A stretch of 64,000 nucleotides of DNA. Source: Plicaturopsis crispa FD-325 SS-3 (taxonomy: Eukaryota > Basidiomycota > Agaricomycetes > Amylocorticiales > Amylocorticiaceae). The position numbers were made by a program, and so were the translations under genes. Positions 23,393 to 34,200 of this stretch are shown piece by piece. The DNA lies in assembly GCA_000827205.1 (NCBI GenBank), contig KN832555.1, positions 1,476,893-1,540,892 on the forward strand, read 5' to 3'. Below the pieces are notes generated by a model. That model searched no databases. It was not told where the DNA came from and worked only from the letters and a program-made list of their open reading frames with translations. Every line of letters begins with the position of its first letter. The stretch's first letter is position 1.

Positions 23393-24849
23393 ATGAGCGA
23401 CGCCTCCGCACCGAACGTGATTGCTCCGGAGCACGCTGAGATCGAATTTGTGTTCCTCGGAACGGGAACATCCTCTAGCGTGCCTCACATCGAATGCTTG
23501 ACCGCGCCGCCAGACGCCGAGCCTTGTCGAACGTGTACATCGACGTTGACGCCCGAAGGGAAGAAAAACATACGTCGGAACACGTCGGCGGCGTTCAGGA
23601 TTAACGCTAAGGACGGGAGGCTTATGTGAGTGGGGTTTAGATGCACTTGGGGCGAGGCTTATCGAAAGTGCAGCACTGTGGTCATAGACGTAGGGAAAAA
23701 CTTCCAGGCTGCCGCCATAGAATGGTTTCCGAAGTACGGAATGCGTCGAATAGACGCTGTACTTATAACCCACGCCCACGCAGACGGTGAAACCACTTCA
23801 TCTTAGACGCGTTTCATGAAACTTATCATCCCACAGCTATGAACGGCCTGGATGATCTCCGAGGTGAGATTTCTCAACGATTGACAAGAGCTCCCGCTGA
23901 TTATCTCTTCTTTCAAAGGATGGACATTGAATCATAACATACAGTCGCATATAGACCTATACGTCTCGCAGGCAACCTATCTGGAATGCCAACGATCTTT
24001 CCCTTACCTTGTATCGAAGGAATTTGCGTCTGGTGGTGGTGATGTAAATGAAACGTTCATTTACTTACCGAGAATATCTTCTCACTATTGGTGGCTCAAC
24101 AGGTTCCTGATTTCAAATGGCATATATTCGAAGACAAGGTGCCGTTCGAAATTGACGACACGGGGATCGAAGTTACACCTTTTTCTGGTATGTCTTTCCT
24201 CGGTTTCCCCCCAATTTTATTGTATTAACAATGGCGCGTCTGCGAAATAGTACACCACGGTCGTATATTCTCAACTGTACCTCCTCCGGCATATGTCCCT
24301 ACCCCAAATGGGACGGTGCCATCTACACCTGTCGTGACCCCGAACTCGACCCCAGCCCGTCGGTCCTCTCCCATAGAAGGTGCTGCGAAAACACCCGAGA
24401 CTATCCACCCGTATATTTGCTTCGGCTTCAAGATACGGCACCTCGTATATATCTCGGACGTTTCTCACATACCAGACGATACCTGGTCGCTTCTGGAGCA
24501 GCCGCGCCCTGACGAAGGCCCCCTCCCTGTCTTCGTGTTGGACTGCTTGCGTCTTCACCCACACACGTCGCACCTTGGGTTCGGGGATTCTGTCAAGACT
24601 GCGCGGAGGCTAGCTGCCCAACGGACATATTTGACCGGGTTCGGCCACGAAGTGTCTCACGACGAGTATGTGCGTATTGGGGAAGCAGTAGGGGGAGCCG
24701 ACGTGGAGTCGACATCACTCACAAAGGTGGAGGCAAAAGGCGTCTCGCTCATTGGGGAGGGGCAGCCACTTTGGCTTCGCCCTGCTCATGATGGATTGCG
24801 AATATTCATATCAGAGGATGGTCGAGTGAGGGACGAGACGTATGACTGA
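23393..24849 (+). CDS. Metallo-beta-lactamase-fold hydrolase, PhnP/phosphodiesterase-like
   Basis: Six exons: 23393-23625, 23674-23786, 23837-23863, 23919-24043, 24103-24187 and 24251-24849; 393 residues. It begins the fold with FVFLGTGTSSSVP, then VVIDVGKNF, the metal-binding HAHADA (HxHxDx) followed by MNGLDDLRGW, later VHHGR, and a conserved VYISDVS aspartate strand. A last histidine motif, HLGFGDSVKTA then LTGFGHEVSHDEY, completes the set. The THAHADAMNGLDDLR pattern is that of the PhnP branch, phosphodiesterases that open cyclic phosphates. Fungal homologues are widespread and largely uncharacterised, so the substrate is unknown. A Pro/Ser/Thr-rich insert (about residues 200-240) separates two parts of the fold and may be a surface loop. 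Cytosolic, since no signal peptide is seen. Confidence 0.85.
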
Positions 24850-25072
24850 AACTACATCGGTGTTATATAATCTTCAGGTTTCCAATAATTTGCTTTCTGG
24901 AAGATGTCTCTGGGAACGAGCTTGAGGATATCAGTAAGCGCGTTGTCAGTTCTCGTCAAAAGTCTCGTTACAGATCAAGGGAATGCAATATACAGAGCAA
25001 AAAAATCACGACAGAACAAGGTACGAGCGGCGGGCAATTCCGCAGGACGAGTATATGTGCAAGGCACGAAGG

Positions 25073-27400
25073 CTAGCTACCGCTCCCCGACGCAGCAGGG
25101 GGAGTAGCCACCCCATTTCTCTCCGCATGGTGGTCTACCCCGTTCCCGTGCCCATTCGTCGACGCTACATCGTCGACATCCATAGCAGAGTCATCGACAC
25201 TGGAGCTGACTATCGACGGTGGTATGGTCGTGTGGACACTCGGACCAGCTCCGTGTGTAGACGTCGAATTCCCGGTTTTCAGGATCCCAACGCCGATCCC
25301 AAACTTGCGGCCGTCACCGATGCTGTCCGCACGGCTAGACCTGCTGGCACTGTCGTGCTCTCGTTCGTCGCGATGCCGTGCATGATTTCTTCGACCCCCT
25401 TCTCCTTCGTCATCAGAGTCCGACAGGTCCCCGTCGGCCTGTCTCCGCGAGTCTAGCAATCGTTGCGGGCGTCGGACATCCGGTGGTATAAGATCTTCGT
25501 CCTCATTCGGGTCGTCCATCAACGCATCTATTGGCGTTCGTGGGATATCTTGTGACGCGGATTGAGTTAGCTAAAAAACATTGTCAGGCAGTGATAGTAC
25601 ATGCCGCTCATTTGAACACTAGGAGGTCCTCCGACTTGTCTGAGGTTCTCCATCACTATGTTCTTGACACGATCCAAATATCCTCGGGTGTTCATGTCCT
25701 CCGTGTTGGACGATTTCACGTCCAGCTCGTAATCTGGTCCGAAATATTCGTAGTACTCGTTGACGGGTATCTCTGAAAGATAGCGGTCAAAAATGTTCAC
25801 AAAACTCACAATACTGTGATGATCTGCATACCAGGGCCAAGTTCCACTCCGGCCGCCAAGCCAGTTTCGAATGCCCAAGCACGGCTTACATTGCGCATCG
25901 TGTACCCTCCACCTCCTAAGAGAAGTAGTGGCCGGTTGAACGATTTCACGAACTTGACACAGTTCGCATGCCCACGCATTGATAAGTTAAGGCAGCCAAT
26001 TTTGTCACCGGACAAAGAGTCGGTGCCGCATTGCAGCACGATGGCGGATGGGTTGTAAGATTCCATCACTTGACGAATCACCTTGAGTGTACGAACCACA
26101 ATTATGTTACTGTAGAAAACCCATAAAAGGAGCGACGCACCGGTTCGAAGACAGATTTGTAGTTCTCGTCTGTGATGCCGTCTCGCAGCGGAAAATTAAG
26201 CGCATAATTCGTGCCTTTTCCGATGCCTACGTCCTGGTAGGTCTCAGTCAGATCGCCGACGCCGGACAGGAGTATGATTTCATCAATTTACCCGCAGTTC
26301 ACCAGTTCCAGGGAAGAATTCGCCATATTTGTGGAAGCTGGCCGTCATAACTCGGTCGGTGGTGTAGAAGGCCTCCTCTACACCGTCTCCGTGATGAACG
26401 TCTATGTCGATATATAACACCCTCGAGTGATATCTGTGAGCAGAAATTTAATCCTATCATATACGGGTTTGCGAAGAGGTACATAATTTACCGTAAAAGC
26501 TCCAGTATTCCCAGTACTATGTCTGTATTTATGGCATCAGGTTTGAAATGAGAGCAAAACTAGAAAGAAAAGGCAAGTCATACCATTGACGTAACAAAAT
26601 CCACTCGCTTCGCTCTTCTTCGCGTGGTGCAGACCGCCAGCCCAATTGACAGCGATATCGCATTTATCCCTGCTTAATCTTGCGGCACCCTCTGTAGAGT
26701 GACAATGCGAGTCAATGACATATCCTGCATCACATAACAGCGAGCATACCCATAGACCCTCCAGCAGATATCGAGCAATAGTCAAACAGTCCGTCAAATA
26801 CTGGACAATCGTCGCCGACATTGTCTAACGTTGAGAGGTAAGCGAAGAGATTTTAAAATGTAGGTTGTGCATTGTAAGAACGAACACCTATGTTGCTCCT
26901 TTATGTATGAGTTCATATTGCTAGGCGTTATCCGGTTTAGAAAGTCGACGTATTCGTCCGAGTGAAACTGCGTCATTTCACGTTTGGTGGCAGGTTTGGC
27001 ACGCTATTGGAGAAATAGGGTGTGCATAAACAAATTGAGCATAGCGCAGTGATTAGGCGCACGGGATGTAGAAGCAGCACTCACAAATATCTCCATCTTT
27101 TTATACAGACCATAGTTCATGACTAACGAGTGGCACATCCGAATCCTGGTCGGCTTCATTCTAAACTCGAAGTTGTTTGAATAAAATCCTACCAATGAAC
27201 AGGATTACTCACGGATGACCAGGACCGTAGTGGAAGCCACCGATATCAGAATCGAAAAAGTAGCACTGCGACGTGGGGTCAGTTTCCAGTGACGATGCGG
27301 CGGTACAGGGGACCAGTCGTTGTTGCCCATAAAAATCAGCAGGACTTACAACACGCTTTTTCTGAGTATCGCCGTCTATGGGGATCATTTTTTCGGACAT
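25073..27400 (-). CDS. RPD3: RPD3, class I histone deacetylase
   Basis: Twelve exons on the minus strand (27400-27350, 27265-27213, 27160-27085, 27003-26886, 26824-26750, 26691-26584, 26522-26492, 26433-26292, 26233-26141, 26081-25832, 25772-25605, 25548-25073); 546 residues. The deacetylase domain is complete: [16 protein letters not shown], the active-site tandem [19 protein letters not shown], the zinc ligands in [15 protein letters not shown], then [35 protein letters not shown] and LLLGGGGYT. Rpd3 removes acetyl groups from histone tails within Sin3 complexes and represses transcription in the nucleus. The last 150 or so residues are a charged, disordered tail with acidic and Arg/Ser-rich runs. 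The final intron (25549-25604) starts with GC: ATGAGCG|GCATGT. The nearby GT would put a stop codon shortly after, and an ideal CTAAC branch site lies 17 nt before the acceptor. Confidence 0.93.
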
Positions 27401-27676
27401 GATGGGACTTGTGAGCGACGAAGGCGCTCGTTTGTGGAGGAAGTAAGTGGCAACCTACACGAACGAAGCCAGTGGCTGAACGAGACACGGTGATAGGCAC
27501 GTGGCTCATGGCCCGAACACTTTCCTTCACACTTTCGTTCGCGTCGCGCGAATGTTCTCGATACGAGAATTAATTTTCAGTGTATGCATTATGTATAGAG
27601 TACTACGATGTATCGTGTATTTCATCTCGAAAGAGAATGCTCTTGGGTTGTGTCCACTCCCCGTCTTCTCCCTTGG

Positions 27677-28550
27677 CTATATTTTCGCCTTTCCTAACGG
27701 CGCATCACTGCCTTTGTACACCAGAGTCGATGGCGCGAAACCAAAGTCTTCCGTCAGCTTTATGCCCTGTAAAACAAAGATGAGCGTCTTCAAACAATGG
27801 AGTCCACGAGCCTAATGTGACATACCATCTCTCCCGCAATGACACGAATCTTCAGGGGCTAGGTCAAGACAATCTACGTCGTTTATTTGCTGAAGAAGGA
27901 CGTACCATGGACCAGTGGTGCACCGCATGTAAGGTAGCAAACCATAACTACGCGTAAGTGATGATTAGCACATTGACCGAGAGGAACTAAAAGCTTTGTT
28001 GCGTACCTCACGACCGAAGCTGGTCTCCATCGTCTGCATGTACGGCGTTACAGCGTTGAGTGTCACGGGCTCGTCAAGTTTTGAGCGGGGCACAACTTCC
28101 TCTAACTGTGCAATCGTTTCTTTCAGGGCTTGCCGTGCAGCTGACAAGCTGGTCTCCATCGGCGTGTTTCGAATCCGAACGTCATAGGAGAGTATGTGTG
28201 GTGGCGGAGAAGCTATGCAGTCCGCAAGTAGCGTGTAATGGTCTCTAGCATGCCGAAGATGTTTCCCTGTCAAGGCCGACTGTCAGACAAGTGCTTTCGG
28301 ATTCGAAGAGAAAGCTACCTATTGTAGAGCCTGGGAGGAACTGGGACGGCACTGTGAGTTGCTCGTCGGACGTGAGGACATTGCCCAACAGATCCACTGC
28401 TTGCAGGAGCACTGTTCTTGCGACATGAAGCAGCTGTGACAACGGTACGGCTCCAGGATGAGCTGTATCCATAGCGGTCTGCGTTGAGCTTGCGGTTTCG
28501 TCCACTGTGTTCACGTTCATGGAGTGCAATTGCGATTCGAGGGGCGGCAT
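27677..28550 (-). CDS. DinB-like (DinB_2 fold) protein
   Basis: Five exons on the minus strand: 28550-28319, 28266-28007, 27947-27906, 27849-27826 and 27766-27677; 215 residues. The protein is helical. Histidines sit in KHLRHARDHYTLL and in WFATLHAVHHWSMI, the spacing typical of the four-helix DinB/YfiT fold, where three histidines hold a metal ion. Bacterial members are often thiol-dependent transferases. Fungal members are uncharacterised, and the role here is unknown. The N-terminal half is rich in Thr, Ser and Leu before the first helix pair. Two very short exons, 42 and 24 nt, are supported by phase and by the LHAVHHW motif. Tandem to RPD3, separated by 276 bp. Confidence 0.75.
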
Positions 28551-28574
28551 ACTTTAGCCAGAAAATCCGGAACT

Positions 28575-28832
28575 ACTATCCCTTTGTGTATGGAAGCAAC
28601 AGAGAATCTGGCGTGACACTTTTGAACGTCCAAGGTGTTAGCAACGACACCCCGATTAGTGCGTGACACTTACCATATATAGGCAGCCAAAGGCTGCCGG
28701 AAAGAAAAAATTGCTATATACGGCAATAGTCCGTTGAGAAAAATGGCCCGTTACGCGTTACATTGGCGATTTTAGCAACACAACGGACCCCGCGTTATGC
28801 GTGACCGTTGCTTCCATACACAAAGGGATAGT
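28575..28832. repeat. 258-bp element with 26-bp perfect terminal inverted repeats (putative MITE)
   Basis: The 26 bases at 28575-28600 are repeated as an exact reverse complement at 28807-28832. The right arm begins GTTGCTTCCATACAC. The interior is unrelated to the neighbouring genes, has several short palindromes (for example near 28713-28728), and carries GCGTGAC in more than one copy. No target-site duplication could be seen by eye at the arm ends. The size, the arms and the lack of coding fit a small non-autonomous DNA transposon, or alternatively a foldback sequence. The weak open frame across it on the minus strand is probably spurious. Confidence 0.55.
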
Positions 28833-29308
28833 AAATAGGAAACTGTGCGGGGAACGCGTTCGCGGCGAGGACATGGTCGGCAGAACAACGGTGTAAACGG
28901 TCCAATGGAGGCTCGACAGCATAGCACACATAAAGATAAGCACAGCGTGTACGGTACATGAGGCCAGGACGGGTCGAGGTAACGAAAGAGATTTCCCTGC
29001 AGCCTAATTTCGAACAACCCACGAGTGAATAAGTGGCCCGAACTCAAGGCGAGGATGTCTAGTTTGCTCTACCAGAGCTTTACCCAAGACCGAAACTCGA
29101 AAGATGCGGCGGGCGAGAGACAGGAAGAGAATACCGAATATTTTCACCGTCGTCGTCGCTCTGGTCGATGAAGAAATCAAAAGCTGTCGCTCGCCTTTTT
29201 ATTCGGCGACGGGTACCGGGAAGTGCCGGAGCTATCCGCTGGTGAAACCGGCTCGCGTCTCTCCATCTGCATTCGTTGTGCTGTACACTTTCATTCCCTT
29301 CCACCCAA
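28833..29308. other. Intergenic, succinyl-CoA ligase promoter
   Basis: 476 bp between the inverted-repeat element and the start of the succinyl-CoA ligase gene. Open frames on both strands lack any motif. The promoter of the ligase gene should lie here. Confidence 0.45.
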
Positions 29309-31091
29309 ATGCTCGCATCCGTTAAGAAAGCGGGCTCTCTGGCTCGTGTGCGTGCGAGAATGCTAAATTTACCGTCTTTTTCCTGCTAATTTCCTGCCCA
29401 TGAACAGTCTGCGTCTGCAGGTCAGAGGCGGTTCCTCTCCATTCACGAATACCAATCCGTGAACCTCTTGAACTCGGTAAAGTTCTCGGACATGCAAGCT
29501 CATTCCAAGCCTCATCTCACAATTCCTTGCATAGTATGGTATCCCGACACCAAAGAGTATTGCCGCCAAGTCACCAGAGGAGGCATTCAACGTCGCCAAA
29601 AACTTTGGTTTGCGTGTTCTCCTCGTTGAAGACATGTCAATATTCTAAACCATCTTCCACTCCATAGGCAAAGACAAACTTGTGATCAAGGCTCAGGTTC
29701 TTGCCGGAGGTCGTGGAAAGGGCAAATTCGACAATGGATTCCAGGGAGGAGTGCACACAGTTGATACGTAGGTGCTTGATATCGCGGCGCGTCGAAGAGG
29801 TACTGACATTGTCGGATCCATTGTACCGTTGTATAGCCCAGAACAGGCCAAAGAATTTGCGAGCAAAATGATCGGCTCGAAGCTTATCACGAAGCAAACC
29901 GGAGCTGGAGGGCGTATTTGCAACGCGGTGCGTGCACTCTTGTGGTATCTAGTATGTGGTATTGACGTCCGTGGATCATAGATCATGCTCGCAGAACGTC
30001 GGGATCCTAAGCACGAATACTACGTCGCCGTGTTGAACGACCGCGTCTCACAGGGCGTCGTTCTCGTTGCATCTGCACAAGGAGGAATGAACATCGAGGA
30101 AGTCGCTGCAAAGGACCCGGATGCTATCATCACCACCCCGATTGACTTCCACAAGGGCCTCACCAAGGACGTTGCCCTCGACCTTGCTGTCAAGTTGGGC
30201 TTTAAGGAGGAGGTAGCTCAGGAAGAAGCCGCGAACATCTTCATCAACCTCTACAAGATCTTCAAGGACAAGGACGCTACCCAGATTGAGATCAACCCTT
30301 TGGCTCTGACCGATGATGGCCATGTACTCTGGTCAGTACAGATGAGGTGCCCACATGATTCATTGCATCTAACATTGACATGGGCAGCATGGACGCAAAG
30401 TTCGGGTTTGATGACAACGCTGCTTTCCGTCAGAAGGATGTCTTCGCTCTCCGTGACATTACACAGGAAGAGCCCTCCGAAGTAGAGGCCCAGAAGGCGG
30501 ACCTCAACTTTATCAAGCTTGACGGAAGCATCGGCTGCCTCGTCAACGGTGCTGGACTTGCTATGGCTACTATGGACGTCCTTTCGCTGCACGGCGGCAA
30601 CCCCGCAAATTTCCTGGATGTTGGAGGGTATGTCTCAAAATCTCTTTGACTAGATATAGCAACCTAACGTTAGCATCTTTTTCGTCAGAGGCGCCACGCC
30701 CGAAACCGTCAAGAAAGCATTTGAGATCCTTCTCCGCGACCCGAAAGTGAAGAGCATATTCATCAACATTTTCGGTGGTATGTGTTGTCAAATCAATTAA
30801 AGATACAAACACGACCTGACGCGTTTCCTAGGTATCATGCGATGCGACTACATTGCCGAGGGTGTCATTAAGGCCACCAAGGAGCTTGAGCTCAAAATTC
30901 CCCTGGTAGTCCGACTCAAGGGAACGAAGGAGGCCGAAGCTAAGCAGTAAGTCCTCACTTACAACCTTGGCTCGCCGAGAGGAGACCTGACCTTGGCTTT
31001 GATTAGAATGATCAAGGACTCTGGTTTGAAGATTATCGCATTCGATGGTCTTGACGACGCGGCCGAGCGTGCTGTTCAGCTGGCTGCTTAG
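29309..31091 (+). CDS. LSC2: Succinyl-CoA ligase, ADP-forming, beta subunit, mitochondrial
   Basis: Ten exons: 29309-29345, 29421-29476, 29535-29607, 29668-29767, 29837-29927, 29982-30331, 30388-30627, 30689-30777, 30832-30946 and 31007-31091; 411 residues. A short basic leader ([19 protein letters not shown]) looks like a mitochondrial targeting peptide with a cleavage site near RRF|LS. The mature part is an ATP-grasp domain with [32 protein letters not shown], and the CoA-ligase domain with FLDVGGGATPETV and [16 protein letters not shown]. It forms the heterodimer with the alpha subunit, converting succinyl-CoA to succinate with ATP formation in the TCA cycle. Splice sites rebuild the family sequence without gaps. 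Confidence 0.95.
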
Positions 31092-31254
31092 ATTATACTA
31101 TCGGCTTAATGTCCTGCAACATGCTAGATCTTGGCGGAACTGAGATATATAACTTAATCTTGTCTTGCAGGAGGAACAGACAAACAAATTGACGGAATAC
31201 GAAAAGACGACACAACAATGAAAATGATATATAACACGAAAGAAAGAGAACAGT

Positions 31255-34200
31255 TCACCAGACAGGATTGTACCCCGGTATACGAGGTTGCGGGTGCTGG
31301 TGCCCATTGAAAGAAGAATGCTGTGCGGGTGGGTGGTCGTGACGCATCTGCCCTCGTCCCGTCGGCGACATGTAGCTATGCCCAATAGGTTGCGGTTGTG
31401 CAGATGCATGCATCAGCACAGGGCTTCCGTATGCAGGCCCCGGATGATGCTGCTGCATTACTGGGCTCATCATTGGCATGCCACCGCGACCACGCCCTTG
31501 AGGGACACCGTTTGGTTGCGGAGGATGGCCCGGCGAAGGTTGCGCATACATCGCCGGAGCACCGTTCGGAGGCGGATAAGACACCATCTGGCCTGGATAT
31601 GGCGACGACACCGGTCTCATCATGCCATTGGGATTCTGACCAGGCGGAGCTGGTATGGGCATCCATAGAGGCTGGCCAAATACAGGCGCATGGCCATTCA
31701 AGGACATCCTTCCCGGAACAGGACTCGGTGCCATTCCGTGGGGATACATGCTTGGAGAGCCTATCATAGGAGACGGATATCCAGGATATGGAGATCGCGG
31801 CACCGGTGGTGGCACTGGGGGTGCAGCATACGCATAGTGTGACGGGTGTGGGGCTACAGTGGGCATGTTTGTGGATGGAGGCGACATGGGCATCGTTCGT
31901 TGTGTCGCGGAGCTCGTGGATGAGGAAGGAACCTGTTGGAAAGCGCGGGTCACATCGTGCAAAGACATCCGAGACGGCGGGGCGGTAGAAGGCGGCGGCG
32001 GCGGGGTTCCTCCATCTTCGGACTTGACGTCCTGGAGCGTGAATGGCAGACCGGTCAAGTCATCCGCAATGCCCTCAAGCGAATTAACGGCTGGCAGCCT
32101 CGCCTTGTCAGAGGCCTGCGACCAAACGGCCTTCAAATGCTCGGGATCTGGTGCACGTGCGGGCGAGTCCTTCACGGAAAAACTCAGAGGCGACTTGGTC
32201 CACGCAGCATTCACTTGCTGACTAGGCGGAGTAAGTGGCCCACGATCTGTCTGCTTCAAAAGTAAACGATCAGGTTCATATCTATGCGATGATACGCACA
32301 AACACTGCTCACTGAATCACCGGGGCTTTTGATATCCGCTTTGCTTTGCACCGACGACGGTATGAACTCGGGAGAATCGATCTTGAATGCGCGGGACGAT
32401 GCATGCGTATGAGCAGGTTTAGATTCTGGTTCGGGCACCACCTTCGAAGGGGCGGATGTGAGAGGCGCCGACACAGTAATCTCAGGTTGAGATGCAGTGC
32501 GGGTATCTTCTGGATGTGAATTTTCCTCGAGTTCACTGTGTACTATGAACTTCGCCGCAGTCTTTGCTTCAGGTTCAGCGGTGTCCACTCGCGAATCGCG
32601 GTAGAACGCCACAGCCGATCCCTCGGGCATCTTCGGTTGAGGCTTTGAACGGGAACCAGCCGCATCTGTTGTCGACGCTGTAGCACCTACATCAGCTGGA
32701 ATATCGGGCGGGGGAGATCGGCTGACGGTGTCGAGTCCTGATTTGATTGGTGTCGCATCTGCCGCAGAAGGAACAACGGATGTGGACTTCCGCCATGTAC
32801 TTTGCTCGTTCGCGCCAGCCGGCCGGCCGAAAGCACCTACTCCACTGCCCTTCGTAGGAGGCAACCCGGCGGGGAGATGAACTTTGGGTGTTCCATTCAA
32901 ATGTCGTCTACCGGGAAGTTGCACTCGACACTTGAGCTTCCCGTGGTAAGCCTTCGGAAGGGGATGTAGAACGTTGTTCAAAGCAAAGTCTCTTCCCATC
33001 GTCTCGATGGGAGGATTCCATGAAAGGATATCGAAGCGTGGAGGTCCGGGAAATCCTCTGAACATGGTAAGCTGTCTTCTCGACACAGGCTCTAATGACC
33101 AAGATTGTTTGGGCAGCCTCACAGGGAATGCATTCCATGCAGGTTTTGGAGAGCGAGGAGGTTCGACCCTTGTGACGTCAAACACCTCCCTGTGATGAGC
33201 GTCATGATCGTAAGCCCTCGACGGCGTTGGTGGTGTTACCGATTTCGATTCTACGGGTGCGGGTGGCTCCATCTTGGACGGAGCAGGACCTTGCAGAACC
33301 TTTGCCTTAGGCGGCGACGCTGATTGAGAAGCCACCACAGAAGAGCTGGCATCTTTCGACAAGTGTTCGTGTATCTGCATGCCATCGAGAGCACCTTTGA
33401 TGCGTGCCATTGCATCGTCGAGAGTTGAAATTCCAGGGTCTCGTGCGGTGGAGGTAGAGCGGAGAGGATGAAGAGTGCGATGCTCATTATCTTGGGAAGA
33501 CGGCGTAGGCGACACCTTTCGGTGTGTTCGACCCGTATCATCGGATGCCTTTGTTTCTACACGAGCGAGAATGACAGGTGTCGGAATATCGCCTGCGGTA
33601 TTGCTAGTAGCTGATGTTTCATGGGCCAAGTCGACTGATCGTTTTCTTCTCCAAGTGCCTAAATCACTCTTGGCTACAGGAGCTGGATCGTCATCGAAAA
33701 AGTCACTAGCGACAGGTCTCGGAGGGCGCGAGTGTGGAGGCGGCGGGGCAGCAGGCACATCATCTGCGGGTAGTGCAACGGGAACCTCTTCGTCCCCAAC
33801 AAGCTTCCCCAGTTCGGAGAAATCGATTGTCTCCAATTCTTCGCCGTCGGCCTGGGTCGCCAGAGCGGCGACTGTGTGAAGTACAGGGGGTTTCGGCGGA
33901 GGAGCTGAAGGAGCTGCGGTCCGAGCATGTCCATGATGCGAGGCTGGATGCGGGAGAGCATGCGCCTTTGCCCTCCAAGAATCGGCTTGGCCGGCCGGCG
34001 TCTCTAGAGCGGACGAACCTGCTGCAGAGGAGTGTGATGTACGCCGTGCTGCCAGTGGAGGTCGTGGACCGTCGGTCGCTTGTCGAGGATACGGTTTCAG
34101 TGATGGTGTTCGCGCGAGTCGAGGTTTGATTGGGCTCGATGGAGTAGGAGTAGAGTGTTCCGCATCCGAAGGCTTACCGGATGACTTGACCGCAGCCTCA

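Noticed and set aside
28772-29047. Minus-strand open frame of 91 codons overlapping the inverted-repeat element
   Set aside because: No motif, Cys-rich random composition, and it crosses the repeat arm.
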